DNA of 40,117 nt from Deltaproteobacteria bacterium (GTDB taxonomy: Bacteria; Desulfobacterota; DSM-4660; Desulfatiglandales; HGW-15). Below, piece by piece: positions 17,377-26,354 of this stretch. The DNA is taken from contig JAFDAM010000018.1 of NCBI GenBank assembly GCA_019313825.1, positions 1-40,117 on the forward strand, read 5' to 3'. Positions within the stretch are counted from its first letter, which is position 1, and every line of letters begins with the position of its first letter. The notes below the pieces were generated by a model that had not been told where the DNA came from, searched no databases, and saw only the letters and a list, made by a program, of their open reading frames with translations. The translations under genes were made by a program, and so were the position numbers.

Positions 17377-17514
17377 TTACTTGTAAAGTATCATTGCCGG
17401 CAAAGGGATTCGCAGTCTTACAGCCCCTTCAACAGGGCAGTTCAAAACACATGCGTCACAGTGCCAGCATTCCTCGGGAATTGTGACAGAGCAGCGTCCG
17501 AAATGATCGGCTCT
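17377..17514 (-). pseudogene. 4Fe-4S ferredoxin (AprB-like), N-terminus missing
   Basis: Below the ORF cut-off, this frame encodes DHFGRCSVTIPEECWHCDAC then VLNCPVEGAVRLRIPLPAM and a stop. CxxCxxCxxxCP is an intact second cluster motif. The first cluster half that normally precedes it is absent; an in-frame stop lies just upstream and the amidohydrolase ends 12 bp away. Order and sequence match the small ferredoxin partners of AprA-like flavoproteins, here the gene at 15639-17285. It is probably a deletion scar. Confidence 0.75.
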
Positions 17515-17525
17515 TTAAAAACCTA

Positions 17526-18512
17526 TTATGAAAGATGAAATAACTTTTTCGCGTTATCCTCAAATATCTTCTTCTTATCGACATCCGGGATATCCATCTC
17601 TTCAACCGATCTGATGGTTCTTCCTGTGGACCTGTCACCAAGCGCATTGTCAAACGGCATGTCGGTTCCGAACAGGATCCTGTCAACTCCAAAAAAAGCA
17701 TAACCGCACATCAAGGCGGGCGTACTTCCCGAGACCGCGGTGTCTGCATAGAACTTTCGATAATAGTCCAGTGTGACGTTACCCTCGTATCTGAACCCCT
17801 CCCTCGTCCCATAGATATCGTTTTCCGATGCGATCCTGTCTGCAAAAAAGGACACAATGGCCCCGCAATGATGGGTGATGATCTTCAGGTCGGGAAATCT
17901 TTCGAATAGACCGCTATGCACTAAACGGGTCATAGCCAGGGTAGTTTCATACGGCCAGCCGAATATCAGGAACGCCTCATATTTTGAATCGCTTTCCGTG
18001 GGGTAGTCGGATACGTTACGGCCCCTTCTGGGATGGAGAAGGATAGGGAGATCATATTGGGCCATCTTTTCAAAAAGCGGTTCAAACTCAGGGGAGTCCA
18101 GTGGTTTTCCATTGATGTCCGTATAGATCTGTATCCCTTTGAGCCCAAGATCATTGATGCTTCGATCGATCTCTTCAAGGGAGGCATCCATGTCATTAAG
18201 GGGCAAACAGGCAGCGGCCCCGACAAATCTGTCCGGATATTTATGGATCAGTTCAGCCATCTCATCATTCGCCATCTTTGATAATTCGATGGCATCCGCC
18301 GGTCCTACAAGGTCCTGTATGGGCGGCGAAACAAGGTTGATGACCTGCGCCAGCCCCTCGTATTTATCCAGAATCCGGAATCTTGCGTCCAAATCACTGA
18401 GTGTGGGAAAGTCTTTGGCGTTCTCTATGGCCTTGGAGTCCGAAGAGATCTTTTTAAATAAGGCCTTTTCGTAATTTGGTGGCATGATATGCGTGAAGAT
18501 ATCAATCATCAT
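17526..18512 (-). CDS. Amidohydrolase family 2 (ACMSD-like), copy 1
   Basis: The 328-aa TIM-barrel metal hydrolase/decarboxylase has His160 (ILLHP), His214/215 (ITHHCGA) and the late Asp in FGTDMPF, as expected metal/catalytic residues. The opening motif is IDIFTH instead of the usual HxH, so the first His is Phe6; the second copy at 22176 has the same change. Family members remove CO2 from aromatic acids or hydrolyse C-N bonds. It begins ATGATG, overlapping the end of the truncated flavoprotein, and is followed by the ferredoxin remnant. About 40% identical by eye to the second copy. Confidence 0.85.
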   Translation of the reverse strand: MMIDIFTHIMPPNYEKALFKKISSDSKAIENAKDFPTLSDLDARFRILDKYEGLAQVINLVSPPIQDLVGPADAIELSKMANDEMAELIHKYPDRFVGAAACLPLNDMDASLEEIDRSINDLGLKGIQIYTDINGKPLDSPEFEPLFEKMAQYDLPILLHPRRGRNVSDYPTESDSKYEAFLIFGWPYETTLAMTRLVHSGLFERFPDLKIITHHCGAIVSFFADRIASENDIYGTREGFRYEGNVTLDYYRKFYADTAVSGSTPALMCGYAFFGVDRILFGTDMPFDNALGDRSTGRTIRSVEEMDIPDVDKKKIFEDNAKKLFHLS

Positions 18513-18979
18513 TTTTCATATCCTCTCTGATTGAATGGAAGCTTCCATGCATGATGTGATTCGCGGAAGCTTGATCTTTTACATGCAGTCGCCTGACAGC
18601 CTATTATGATGTCCCAGAAATAAGTTGAATAATTAAATGTGAGGAAAGCAATGCCCCAGCTATCCCATATCTTCACCAACTCAAAAGACCGCTCAAGCCA
18701 GATCTGCATATAGGGAAGACCGCCAAAAAATTTCACAAGTGACCGGGAAACCTCTTTCAGTATACTTTTCGTATCATTTCCATGGTATTCGGGAATATAG
18801 CATAAGATATCGTCATTACCCATGGAGCCGCTGCCGCTCCGTCTGGTATTGCTCTTTTCAGCAACCACGATATTCTTGACACCCAGATCGGCTGCCCTTA
18901 TGGCGGCCATCAACCCTGACGGTCCACCGCCGATGATCAAGATATCTGTTTTAACGATCTCTTTTGGTATTTGCATCAC
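18509..18979 (-). pseudogene. AprA-like flavoprotein, C-terminally truncated
   Basis: Residues 1-112 parallel the N-terminus of the 15639-17285 flavoprotein: IIGGGPSGLMAAIRAADLG, NTRRSGSGSMGND, YIPEYHG, IWLERSFELVKIWDSWGI. Similarity then stops and about 40 unrelated codons lead to the amidohydrolase start. Roughly 430 residues are missing, so the product cannot bind FAD and substrate normally. The start is GTG (18979) or, more likely, the ATG at 18976. It is a paralogue, not a copy, of the intact gene. Confidence 0.8.
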
Positions 18980-19018
18980 AAGACTGTCCTCATGCCTATT
19001 TTACCCGCGCCCAATGAG

Positions 19019-19672
19019 CTATCCCATCCTGCTCGGAAGCCACAGGGCCAGGGCCGGCAATGCCATGATGCTCGCCATTACAAAGGCATCACATATCAGA
19101 AACGGGAAACCTGCTGTATAGATATCCCTCATTTTTGTATCAGGTGATGTTACTCCTTTCATTACAAATAGGCACATCCCAAAAGGTGGAGTCGTAGCTG
19201 CCATCTCAAGATTTAGAAGAAAGAGTACCGCAAACCACACCGGATCATAGCCAAGGGCTTTTACAATTGGTAAAAAGAGAGGTAGGGCAACCATTATTAT
19301 GGCCGCCGCCTCCATAAAGGTCCCAAGTATAAGTATGACGATCATTATAGCTATCATGATACTTATGGGTGTCACTTGAAGGCTAGTTGTGAATTCGGCA
19401 AGACCTACGGTTGCCCCCGAAATAGCCAAGAGCTGGCTAAATGCCATTGCCCCGGTCAGTATCATATAGATCATGACGGCAATCCGTGCAGTACCGTAAA
19501 GTGCATTCTTTAATGTCTTCCAATTCAGTCGTCCATAGGCTGCAGATAAGATAAAGGAGCCAAGGGCTCCGGTGGCCGCTGCCTCGGTCGGGGTGGCAAT
19601 CCCCAAAAATATTACTCCCACAACGAGGAATACAATCAATCCCAGAGGCATCACATACTTCAGGGTAGCCAT
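19019..19672 (-). CDS. dctM: TRAP transporter large permease DctM, C-terminal part (frameshifted gene)
   Basis: The 217-aa fragment has IATPTEAAATGALGSF and TPPFGMCLFVMKGV, conserved in the second half of DctM. Upstream of its ATG the same frame continues in the expected way (PLTEKL then MATLKYVMPLG), so the ATG is internal to a longer protein. The N-terminal half ends 11 bp earlier in another frame. Combined length (about 435 aa) matches intact DctM. This is either a true one-base indel or an assembly error. The protein forms the 12-helix proton/sodium-coupled channel of the TRAP importer. Confidence 0.8.
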   Translation of the reverse strand: MATLKYVMPLGLIVFLVVGVIFLGIATPTEAAATGALGSFILSAAYGRLNWKTLKNALYGTARIAVMIYMILTGAMAFSQLLAISGATVGLAEFTTSLQVTPISIMIAIMIVILILGTFMEAAAIIMVALPLFLPIVKALGYDPVWFAVLFLLNLEMAATTPPFGMCLFVMKGVTSPDTKMRDIYTAGFPFLICDAFVMASIMALPALALWLPSRMG

Positions 19673-19683
19673 GAGTTTTTCAG

Positions 19684-20331
19684 TCAGAGGGATAATGGCA
19701 CATTATATGCCGGGGCAAGGTGGGGTTGAATTGAGCATCTCAGAATTATATAGCCTCCATAGAGTAAGGTCATTATAATACCAGGGATTATAATTCCAAT
19801 TAAAATTCCCCCAATTGAGATCTCGCCCACAGCGCCTAAAAGGACAGCAAGACTACTTGGAGGAATCATAATTGCCAGACCGCCACTTCCCAGAATAGGA
19901 CCGAGACTCATTGGCTTTTTATAGCCGTGTTTCTCCATCTCCGGTACTAATGTAGATCCAAGCATTGCAACGCTGGCCATGCTGGCTCCCGTTAATGTGG
20001 AAAAAAGGGCCCCTGCTCCAAGCGCCATCAGCCCCAACCTTCCCGGTAAACGGGGCAGCCACTTCCCTATGGAATCTATTAGATTAAAGGAGATTCCTGA
20101 ATGAAACATGGTCTCTCCCATGAGTATGAACAGAGAAAGGGGTAAAAGGGTAAAGGTGGTCACAGATCCATAAATACTTACTACAAGTTGCCCTAAACCG
20201 ACTTCTCCACCCCACAATAGATATGCCCCTACTACATTCACCAGCATAAAGCAGAAGGCCACAGGCATGCCTGAAGCCATTAGCAGCAGCAGGACCACTA
20301 AAACACCAATAAGCGTATAATACCATTCCAC
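19684..20331 (-). CDS. dctM: TRAP transporter large permease DctM, N-terminal part (frameshifted gene)
   Basis: The 215-aa fragment has MASGMPVAFCFML, LFILMGETMFHSGIS and the family motif LTGASMASVAMLGS followed by IMIPPSSLAVLLG. It ends AYNVPLSL and a stop exactly where DctM should continue with PLTEKL, which is present in the next frame. The frame change lies within about 20 bp around 19690. A 67-bp gap separates it from dctQ. Confidence 0.8.
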   Translation of the reverse strand: MEWYYTLIGVLVVLLLLMASGMPVAFCFMLVNVVGAYLLWGGEVGLGQLVVSIYGSVTTFTLLPLSLFILMGETMFHSGISFNLIDSIGKWLPRLPGRLGLMALGAGALFSTLTGASMASVAMLGSTLVPEMEKHGYKKPMSLGPILGSGGLAIMIPPSSLAVLLGAVGEISIGGILIGIIIPGIIMTLLYGGYIILRCSIQPHLAPAYNVPLSL

Positions 20332-20398
20332 GTTAAGCCAACTCTCAATATAAAAGTTTATCCTTTTGAAATTGACAAAATGGTGCTTGCTGATAGTG

Positions 20399-20911
20399 TC
20401 ATACGTTCTTCTCCTTTTCCCTAAATTCTCCCAGGTACCTATATGCCCTTCTTAAAAACTGAATGAATAGCATAAAACAGCCTATGGGTATTATGCACAC
20501 AATGAGGTATGATGGGGGTCTAAGAATTGTTGGAAGAAGGTAATTAGTCTGAAAATGGTTCCATGTTACTTTCACTCCAAACCAAACAACTATCAGGCAG
20601 ACGACCGCGCATGCAACAGAAGTAATAGTGTTTAAAATGGCCTGGGTCCTTGGTCTCAAACTAGATATAACAAGGTCCATTTTCACATGTCCCTCTCCCT
20701 TCAGCAGCCAGGCTGCTCCGAGAAAGGTTATATAGAGAAGACTGTACTCTGTAAACTCTATCACCCATGTCGGCGCTCTTTTCAGGATATACCTCATGAC
20801 TACCAATGCAGATACTATCAGCATGTCAAAAGTGATCAAAATCACTGCCAACGTACCAAAAAGGCTAAGCACACCATCGAAAATATCAGATATTTTATGT
20901 ATTAACTTCAT
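20399..20911 (-). CDS. dctQ: TRAP transporter small permease DctQ
   Basis: The 170-aa protein has four predicted membrane helices (about 15-38, 50-70, 92-112, 135-155). The RAPTWVIEFTEYSLLYITFLGAAW block and GHVKMDLV fit the DctQ signature (W...E...FLGAAW...H..MD). It partners DctM in an inner-membrane, ion-gradient-driven importer. It lies in transcription order between dctP and dctM, as usual. Confidence 0.9.
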   Translation of the reverse strand: MKLIHKISDIFDGVLSLFGTLAVILITFDMLIVSALVVMRYILKRAPTWVIEFTEYSLLYITFLGAAWLLKGEGHVKMDLVISSLRPRTQAILNTITSVACAVVCLIVVWFGVKVTWNHFQTNYLLPTILRPPSYLIVCIIPIGCFMLFIQFLRRAYRYLGEFREKEKNV

Positions 20912-20929
20912 ACTTTAACTCTACCTGAT

Positions 20930-21040
20930 TACACGGTCTTAGAGTAAGGTCTATCTGAGTTTTGTGAGGGAAAAAGCAGGGTAAGGTACGAGCGTGGCAT
21001 TCACGCCCTATACCCTACCTCTGACCCGTAAAGAATGTCA
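20930..21040. repeat. Inverted-repeat stretch between dctP and dctQ
   Basis: gggtaaggtacgagcgtg and cacgccctataccctacc form an imperfect stem around gcatt. It may set relative mRNA stability of dctP against dctQM, as hairpins after binding-protein genes often do; that role is inferred. Confidence 0.35.
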
Positions 21041-21079
21041 ATTATCATCAGGGAATGATACAGCCCTATGATTAATCTT

Positions 21080-22069
21080 TTACTTCTTCACCGCTTTCAA
21101 AAGCCTGGGACCATATTCGGGGGCCATTTTCAGTTGTCTCTCAGTCTCTATCCTATAGATGGTTTTGACATACCTTTCCGCATCAGACGGTGAGAACTCG
21201 AGTAACTCAACACCAGCCTTCTTAAGTATCTTTAATGGCCTGTCCCAGTATATCTTCGCACGTTCATCTTTTGCTCGTAATGATTCTGTCGCGGCCTGGG
21301 CTTCAAGTATTATTGTCTGGAGTTGTTTAGGAAGGCTGTTCCATTTGTCCAGATTAATAATAGTCAAAGTATCAGCATAAAAGAAAGGATGGTGGATGAC
21401 ATACTTTGCCACTTCATGCACGCCAAAACCAGTGAAGGTATTAAAAGGCATAACATACCCGTCAACAACACCGCGTTGAATGGCAGTAAAGGAATCCGGC
21501 AAAGGTATTAGGGTAAATCCCATGTCAAACCCTTTTGCAACACCACTAAATAACATACCGCTTGCACCAAGGATTTTTCCGTCAAGGTCTTTCAGGGTAT
21601 TAACTCTCTTCTTAAGCACAATATGAAATTGACGTCGATTCTGGCAGACCCCTCTTCCTATTGGAAAAAGACCGGCTTTCCTGTGCATCTCTCTCAATAT
21701 TCCAATCGCGCCACTCTCCCGCTCCTCCTGAGGCGTAAGTTCAGAAAGCTCGATTATACCGGCCCCCGGCACCAATCCTTCATAATAGGTTGCGGGAAGA
21801 TGGCCTATGTCAACAACACCGTTCTTCACTGACATGGCCAGATCCATGGATTTGATCACCTCAGGACCACCCGCAAATTTCATAACCAGCTCGCCCTTGG
21901 CCAGTTCATCCACCCTTTCGGTAAAGATTTTATAAATAGTTGTGGAAGGATGCGGTCCGGGTAAAAAATTCACCCATCTAAGCGTTATAGTTTTGGAATT
22001 GGCATCGCAAATGGGCGCTAAGGCCAGTACTATTGCCAGAAAAATGAGTAATAATCTGATTCTCTTCAT
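21080..22069 (-). CDS. dctP: TRAP transporter periplasmic solute-binding protein DctP
   Basis: The 329-aa protein starts with a clear signal peptide (MKRIRLLLIFLAIVLALAP, cleavage after about residue 24). The DctP fold is seen in WVNFLPGPHP, the GVVDIGHLPATYYEG motif and LDGKILGASGM, and IQRGVVDGYVMPF marks the ligand-clamp region. DctP proteins deliver carboxylates or similar anions; the usual ligand Arg may lie in GRGVCQNRRQFHI. Good AAGGAAG Shine-Dalgarno. It opens the TRAP block, 106 bp after amidohydrolase copy 2. Confidence 0.9.
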   Translation of the reverse strand: MKRIRLLLIFLAIVLALAPICDANSKTITLRWVNFLPGPHPSTTIYKIFTERVDELAKGELVMKFAGGPEVIKSMDLAMSVKNGVVDIGHLPATYYEGLVPGAGIIELSELTPQEERESGAIGILREMHRKAGLFPIGRGVCQNRRQFHIVLKKRVNTLKDLDGKILGASGMLFSGVAKGFDMGFTLIPLPDSFTAIQRGVVDGYVMPFNTFTGFGVHEVAKYVIHHPFFYADTLTIINLDKWNSLPKQLQTIILEAQAATESLRAKDERAKIYWDRPLKILKKAGVELLEFSPSDAERYVKTIYRIETERQLKMAPEYGPRLLKAVKK

Positions 22070-22175
22070 TGTTCATCTTCCTTATATTAAGATTAAAGGT
22101 TATCATTTACTCCAAGCCTGATAAAAACACAGGAGCCAAAGCTTAACGTAAGGTTGAAAGTTGGATGCCTACATG

Positions 22176-23132
22176 TCAATCTATCTTGAGAAGCCTTTTT
22201 GCGTTTTCTCCAAGGATTTTATTCATATCCTCATCCGGTATATCCATTGCCTTTACTCCCTCAAGATTGTCCCTGATGAAACCGTGTCCGTCTCCAAGCC
22301 CGAAAGGATAATCCGTAGCGAACACCATTCTGTCGGGACCGAAAAAGGCGTACCCGCATGGATATGCCGCGACTGTGCCGTCTACGGCCGTATCGCCGTA
22401 AAGATGAGGCCAGTACTCAGATATATGCTTCGGCAGCTTATCACTTAAAAATTTCTCGAAATTGACCTCGACCCTTCGAGCGTAAAAAGGGAGCATACCC
22501 CCGAGATGGTGCATGACTATCTTCATGGTAGGGAATCGGTCAAAGACCCCCCCGAATATCAGCCTCCACACTGCCTGGGTGGAATCGAAAGGCCAGCCGA
22601 AGATGTGCATCATCCGCCAACCTTCAAACATGTCGACCAATGGGTAAGATTCCCAGTTGACTGGGTGAATCAAGATGGGCAGGTCGTTTTCGACCACCTT
22701 TTCATAGAACGGAAAAAATTCGGGCGAGTCGAGACCTTTTCCGTTCTGGTTTGATGAAAGGGTCACACCTCGACAGTCCAGCTCATTAATGGACCTATCC
22801 AGCTCTTTCATGGCGCCGTCCATATCAAAAAGCGAGATCATGCAGACGTTCACGAATCTGTCGGGATAGGTCTTGCAGAGTTTATAGTTGTCATCATTGG
22901 AGATCCTGCAAAGTTCAGCCGCATCCTCGGCATTAAGACCCATGAGAAAGGGGGTTGACTGGTTCAATGCCTGCATGTCCACGCCATAATCATCCATATG
23001 TCTTAATCGAATCTCCGGGTCGGCATTATTCCTCGGCCAATAAGACTGCTTATCCCCATAATATCCAACCCTCTGCCCCATGAAGTCGGCCGCACGCTCT
23101 GAAATCAGATGTGGAAAAATATCAATAATCAT
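22176..23132 (-). CDS. Amidohydrolase family 2 (ACMSD-like), copy 2
   Basis: The 318-aa protein has His156 (ILIHP), His208/209 (VMHHLGG) and the Asp of FATDYPFG. The N-terminal motif is IDIFPH, where the first His of the family HxH is Phe, as in copy 1. It is probably a metal-dependent decarboxylase or hydrolase acting in the cytoplasm. It lies between Mo/W oxidoreductase 1 and dctP and has a GGAAGGAGG Shine-Dalgarno. The substrate is unknown; pairing with an importer suggests it acts on the imported compound or its product. Confidence 0.87.
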   Translation of the reverse strand: MIIDIFPHLISERAADFMGQRVGYYGDKQSYWPRNNADPEIRLRHMDDYGVDMQALNQSTPFLMGLNAEDAAELCRISNDDNYKLCKTYPDRFVNVCMISLFDMDGAMKELDRSINELDCRGVTLSSNQNGKGLDSPEFFPFYEKVVENDLPILIHPVNWESYPLVDMFEGWRMMHIFGWPFDSTQAVWRLIFGGVFDRFPTMKIVMHHLGGMLPFYARRVEVNFEKFLSDKLPKHISEYWPHLYGDTAVDGTVAAYPCGYAFFGPDRMVFATDYPFGLGDGHGFIRDNLEGVKAMDIPDEDMNKILGENAKRLLKID

Positions 23133-23262
23133 ATAAACTACCTCCTTCCATGTTCCTGGTTCGAAAATACCGATTTATCGTGATATATAGGCCCTTACGC
23201 CTCGGCCCTTTAGCCCTATGCCATGTGGCCGTATACCCTGATATGATTTAATGAAATGATTT

Positions 23263-23287
23263 AATCCACATCTCTAAGATGTGGATT
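23263..23287 (-). terminator. Hairpin at the end of Mo/W oxidoreductase 1
   Basis: aatccacatc, loop tctaa, gatgtggatt forms a 10-bp stem beginning just beyond the stop codon. It lacks a strong T-run, so it may be a processing or stability hairpin. 23150-23260 has no gene. Confidence 0.45.
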
Positions 23288-23288
23288 G

Positions 23289-25502
23289 TTATTCCTTATA
23301 AATCTTGCAGAGCAATCCCCTGTTACACCAGCTGCCCACCAAAGGATCGCAGAGATCCGGGTCATCTATAGTCAGGATATTCGAATTGGACTCAAGGGCG
23401 CCGAACAGCGAAGGCGCTTCCGCCTGTTTTTCGGGGAACCACCAGCTCGCCTCTGAAGCGACCACGTCAGGGCGTATGTCTTCGGTTAAATTGGCCTTCT
23501 GTTTTATCCTGCCCCTGGCGGTCTCTATATAGACCCAGTCCCCATCCTTGATTCCATGATTCCGGGCAGTTTCAGGGTGGATATGCACCAGAGGATCGGG
23601 GTGCTTCTCTCTATGTCCTATCCCGAGCTGCCTGTGCTCGGAATGAAACATGGGCATGAATTTAATACCCGTCGTCAGTACGAGGGGATATTGTTCAAGA
23701 AGCTCCGGTGTTCTAACGGGGCTCTCCGGAGGTTCCTCATAATATGGAAGGGGGTCGTAACCCAACCTTTCAAATATAGTGGAATAGAGCTCCACCTTGC
23801 CCGTGGGCGTGGAAAAGCCTGTCTTTTCATACTTGCGAAATTCAGGTTCCGGCAGCAAACCGCCCCTGTCGATAAACTCCTCATAACTGATTCCCAAACG
23901 GCTTATGCGATATTCTGCGACCTCTTCAAGAGTCTCCCAAGGCCAGTATCCTTTCTGCCCCAGTCTCAAGCCCAGCTCCTTCCAGAAAAGATAGTCATCC
24001 CTTCGCTCCCCCAGAGGTTCAACAGATCTCTCCCCTGCCCAGGCCAGATCGGACCAGTCCTCGAAGGTGGTGCAAAGCGGCCTTTCAAGCCAGCTTGCAG
24101 AAGGCAGTACATAATCAGCCAGTTGGGCCGTAGGGGTCATCCAATATTCCAAAACCACATGCAGTTCCAGATTGGGATGGGTCAAAGCCTCATGAACCAG
24201 TTTGGTATTAGCCGCCCACATCATGGGGTTGCTGGCCCACGATATCATGGCCTTTATGGGATAAGGTTTCTCATCAATAATCGCGCGAATGGCCAGGGGC
24301 ATGGATACCAGAAGAGGGTGGTGCTGAGGATGAGATACCCCATAATGCTTTTTAAAATACTTGTCCAGAATCTCCCAACCGGGAAATGTCATCAATTTAT
24401 ATCGGTCTGCACCGATCTGCTTTTGTCTCTGCTCTGGCGGACATTTTTCAGCGAGTTCCAATTCCGAATCACAAACAAAACTCCCGCCGTTCATCTTAAA
24501 GGCCGGCCCTGTGACAGGATTGCCGCCCGGCACATCCATGTTCCCTGTTATGGCCTTCAAAATAACTCTTGCCTGTTCCACCCTTGTTGCGTTAAGTCCG
24601 ATCTGGTCCGTGGCCACGCCGCGATCGATACAGGCAGGTTTTGTTGTTGCATAAAGTCTTGCGGATTCGACGATCTCCTCTTTGGTCAACCCGGTAATCT
24701 CCGCAACCTTCCGGGGTGTATACGCCTTAACCCTTTCTCTAAGCTCATTAAATCCGTGGGTCCATTTATCAACAAAATCCTTATCATATAGATTCTCTTC
24801 AATGATGACGTTAATCCACCCCAATGCCAGTGCCGCATCCGTCCCGGGCCTCAACTGAAGACACATGTCGGCATGCTTGGCTGTCTTGGTTTTTATGGGA
24901 TCAATGACTATGGTCTTGACATCCTTATTACGGATTCTTCCCCTGAGTATCCTCCACCGGGTAAGGAACGTCTCAACATGGTTTCCTCCCCACAGTACGG
25001 CACACTTTGTATTAAAAAGGTCTGAGATAATATTCACAGAACCTATAAGGGCCAGATTGATCGTGTAGCAGTTCATGCTGCAGATAATCCCGGGGCACGT
25101 TATGTTCTGCGGATTGCCAAAGAGATTCAGAAAACGTGTCCTGGCCCAAAAATGATCGCTTCTATAAGTGCCTTCTGTTACCATCAGGGTTTCTGCACCA
25201 TAATCCTCCTTTAGTTGCGCCAGCTTTGAAGCGATCTCATCAAGGGCCTGGTCCCATGATATTCGCTCCCATTTTCCCTCGCCCCGTTTTCCTGCGCGCT
25301 TAAGGGGGTATTTCAGCTGTTCAGGATGATATAGCCATTTGGGCGCCTTTGTCCCTCGCGCGCAAATGTAACCACTGCTGATCGGATGATCCCTGTTCCC
25401 TTCCACTTTAACAACCTTGCCATCCTGGACATGGACGAGAAGTCCACAATTATTATGACAAAAGTGACAACCTGCTTTTTTTACCTCTGTTCTAGAAGCC
25501 AT
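23289..25502 (-). CDS. Molybdopterin (Mo/W bis-MGD) oxidoreductase 1, acetylene-hydratase-like
   Basis: The 737-aa DMSO-reductase-superfamily enzyme has N-terminal 4Fe-4S ligands Cys12, Cys15, Cys19 and Cys47. Cys141 (GIICSMN) lies where a metal-ligating Cys is expected. RISWDQALDEI, MTPTAQLADYVLPSASWLERP and a C-terminal MGD-binding domain are present. Layout and length follow acetylene hydratase and its many uncharacterised relatives. No Tat signal, so cytoplasmic. Residue 16, after the second Cys, is His, whereas acetylene hydratase has the catalytic Asp there, so acetylene hydration is not predicted. GAGG Shine-Dalgarno. Confidence 0.88.
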   Translation of the reverse strand: MASRTEVKKAGCHFCHNNCGLLVHVQDGKVVKVEGNRDHPISSGYICARGTKAPKWLYHPEQLKYPLKRAGKRGEGKWERISWDQALDEIASKLAQLKEDYGAETLMVTEGTYRSDHFWARTRFLNLFGNPQNITCPGIICSMNCYTINLALIGSVNIISDLFNTKCAVLWGGNHVETFLTRWRILRGRIRNKDVKTIVIDPIKTKTAKHADMCLQLRPGTDAALALGWINVIIEENLYDKDFVDKWTHGFNELRERVKAYTPRKVAEITGLTKEEIVESARLYATTKPACIDRGVATDQIGLNATRVEQARVILKAITGNMDVPGGNPVTGPAFKMNGGSFVCDSELELAEKCPPEQRQKQIGADRYKLMTFPGWEILDKYFKKHYGVSHPQHHPLLVSMPLAIRAIIDEKPYPIKAMISWASNPMMWAANTKLVHEALTHPNLELHVVLEYWMTPTAQLADYVLPSASWLERPLCTTFEDWSDLAWAGERSVEPLGERRDDYLFWKELGLRLGQKGYWPWETLEEVAEYRISRLGISYEEFIDRGGLLPEPEFRKYEKTGFSTPTGKVELYSTIFERLGYDPLPYYEEPPESPVRTPELLEQYPLVLTTGIKFMPMFHSEHRQLGIGHREKHPDPLVHIHPETARNHGIKDGDWVYIETARGRIKQKANLTEDIRPDVVASEASWWFPEKQAEAPSLFGALESNSNILTIDDPDLCDPLVGSWCNRGLLCKIYKE

Positions 25503-25634
25503 ATGGCAACCTCATCTAACTATAGTTTCATGTATAGTTGGTGGCACATTAACGAGCAGCAGCTTTCACTCTCTCCCCGTACTTGGTCCTCCTGCAACTG
25601 GGGCAGAATTGAATATAATCGACTCACCCATTAT

Positions 25635-26330
25635 CTATCTTCCTGTGACGCCGAGATACTTGCCCTTTGCCTCTACATCATCTTTTAACTCATCAGGCGT
25701 GGATTCATATACTATTAATCCCTTGCTTGTTATGTAGACGTAATCAGCCGCTTTCAAGGCGAAGGGCGGATTTTGCTCTACAAGCAGGATGGGGATTCTT
25801 CTCTTCTTAAGCCTGTTAATGACCTTTCCCACCTCCTTTACTATTATGGGTGCCAATCCCTCTGACGGTTCATCCAGCAACATAAGTTTCGGCTCCGAGG
25901 CAAGGCTGAAGGCGATCTCCAGCTTCCTTTGCTCTCCGTAGGATATATCTTGCGCCAAGTCTTCTCTCTTCTCCCATAAGGCCATTGTTTCCAACAATTT
26001 TTGGGCCTTAGTAATATGGTCATCATAGGAGGTTATTGATCGGAACATATGAAAGCGAGAAGGCTTAAGAACATGAACGGCCGGCTGCATATTATCAAGA
26101 ACGGTCAGGGTAGGGAAAAGCGTGTTCATCTGGAAGGACCGGGCCTGGCCAAGGTGTGCCCGGCGCTGTGTGCTTATATTAGTAATATCCTGATTGAAAA
26201 GATATATCCTTCCATCCGAAGCTTTAAATTGCCCGTTCAGCAAATTAAATAGAGTGGTTTTTCCAGCCCCGTTGGGACCGATGATCGCCAACTTCTCTCC
26301 GATCTCCACACTAAAGGAGACATCCTGCAC
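25635..26330 (-). CDS. Branched-chain-amino-acid-type ABC ATPase, LivG-LivF hybrid with 5' frameshift
   Basis: Walker A GPNGAGKTTLFN, LGQARSFQMNTLFPTLTVLDN and ISYGEQRKLEIA are LivG features. From LLDEPSEGLAPIIV onward, through ILLVEQNPPFALKAADYVY and SKGLIVYE to KYLGV, the sequence is of LivF type. No separate livF exists in the window. The track start (GTG) is internal: ATGs at 26392/26386 overlap the end of livM and encode EALKVAYLSKNFGG, but a single-base shift in the ggcggcgggg run puts them out of frame. The product would power the LivHM permease. Confidence 0.75.
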   Translation of the reverse strand: MQDVSFSVEIGEKLAIIGPNGAGKTTLFNLLNGQFKASDGRIYLFNQDITNISTQRRAHLGQARSFQMNTLFPTLTVLDNMQPAVHVLKPSRFHMFRSITSYDDHITKAQKLLETMALWEKREDLAQDISYGEQRKLEIAFSLASEPKLMLLDEPSEGLAPIIVKEVGKVINRLKKRRIPILLVEQNPPFALKAADYVYITSKGLIVYESTPDELKDDVEAKGKYLGVTGR

Positions 26331-26354
26331 CGCCTGACCCCGCCGCCGAAGTTT

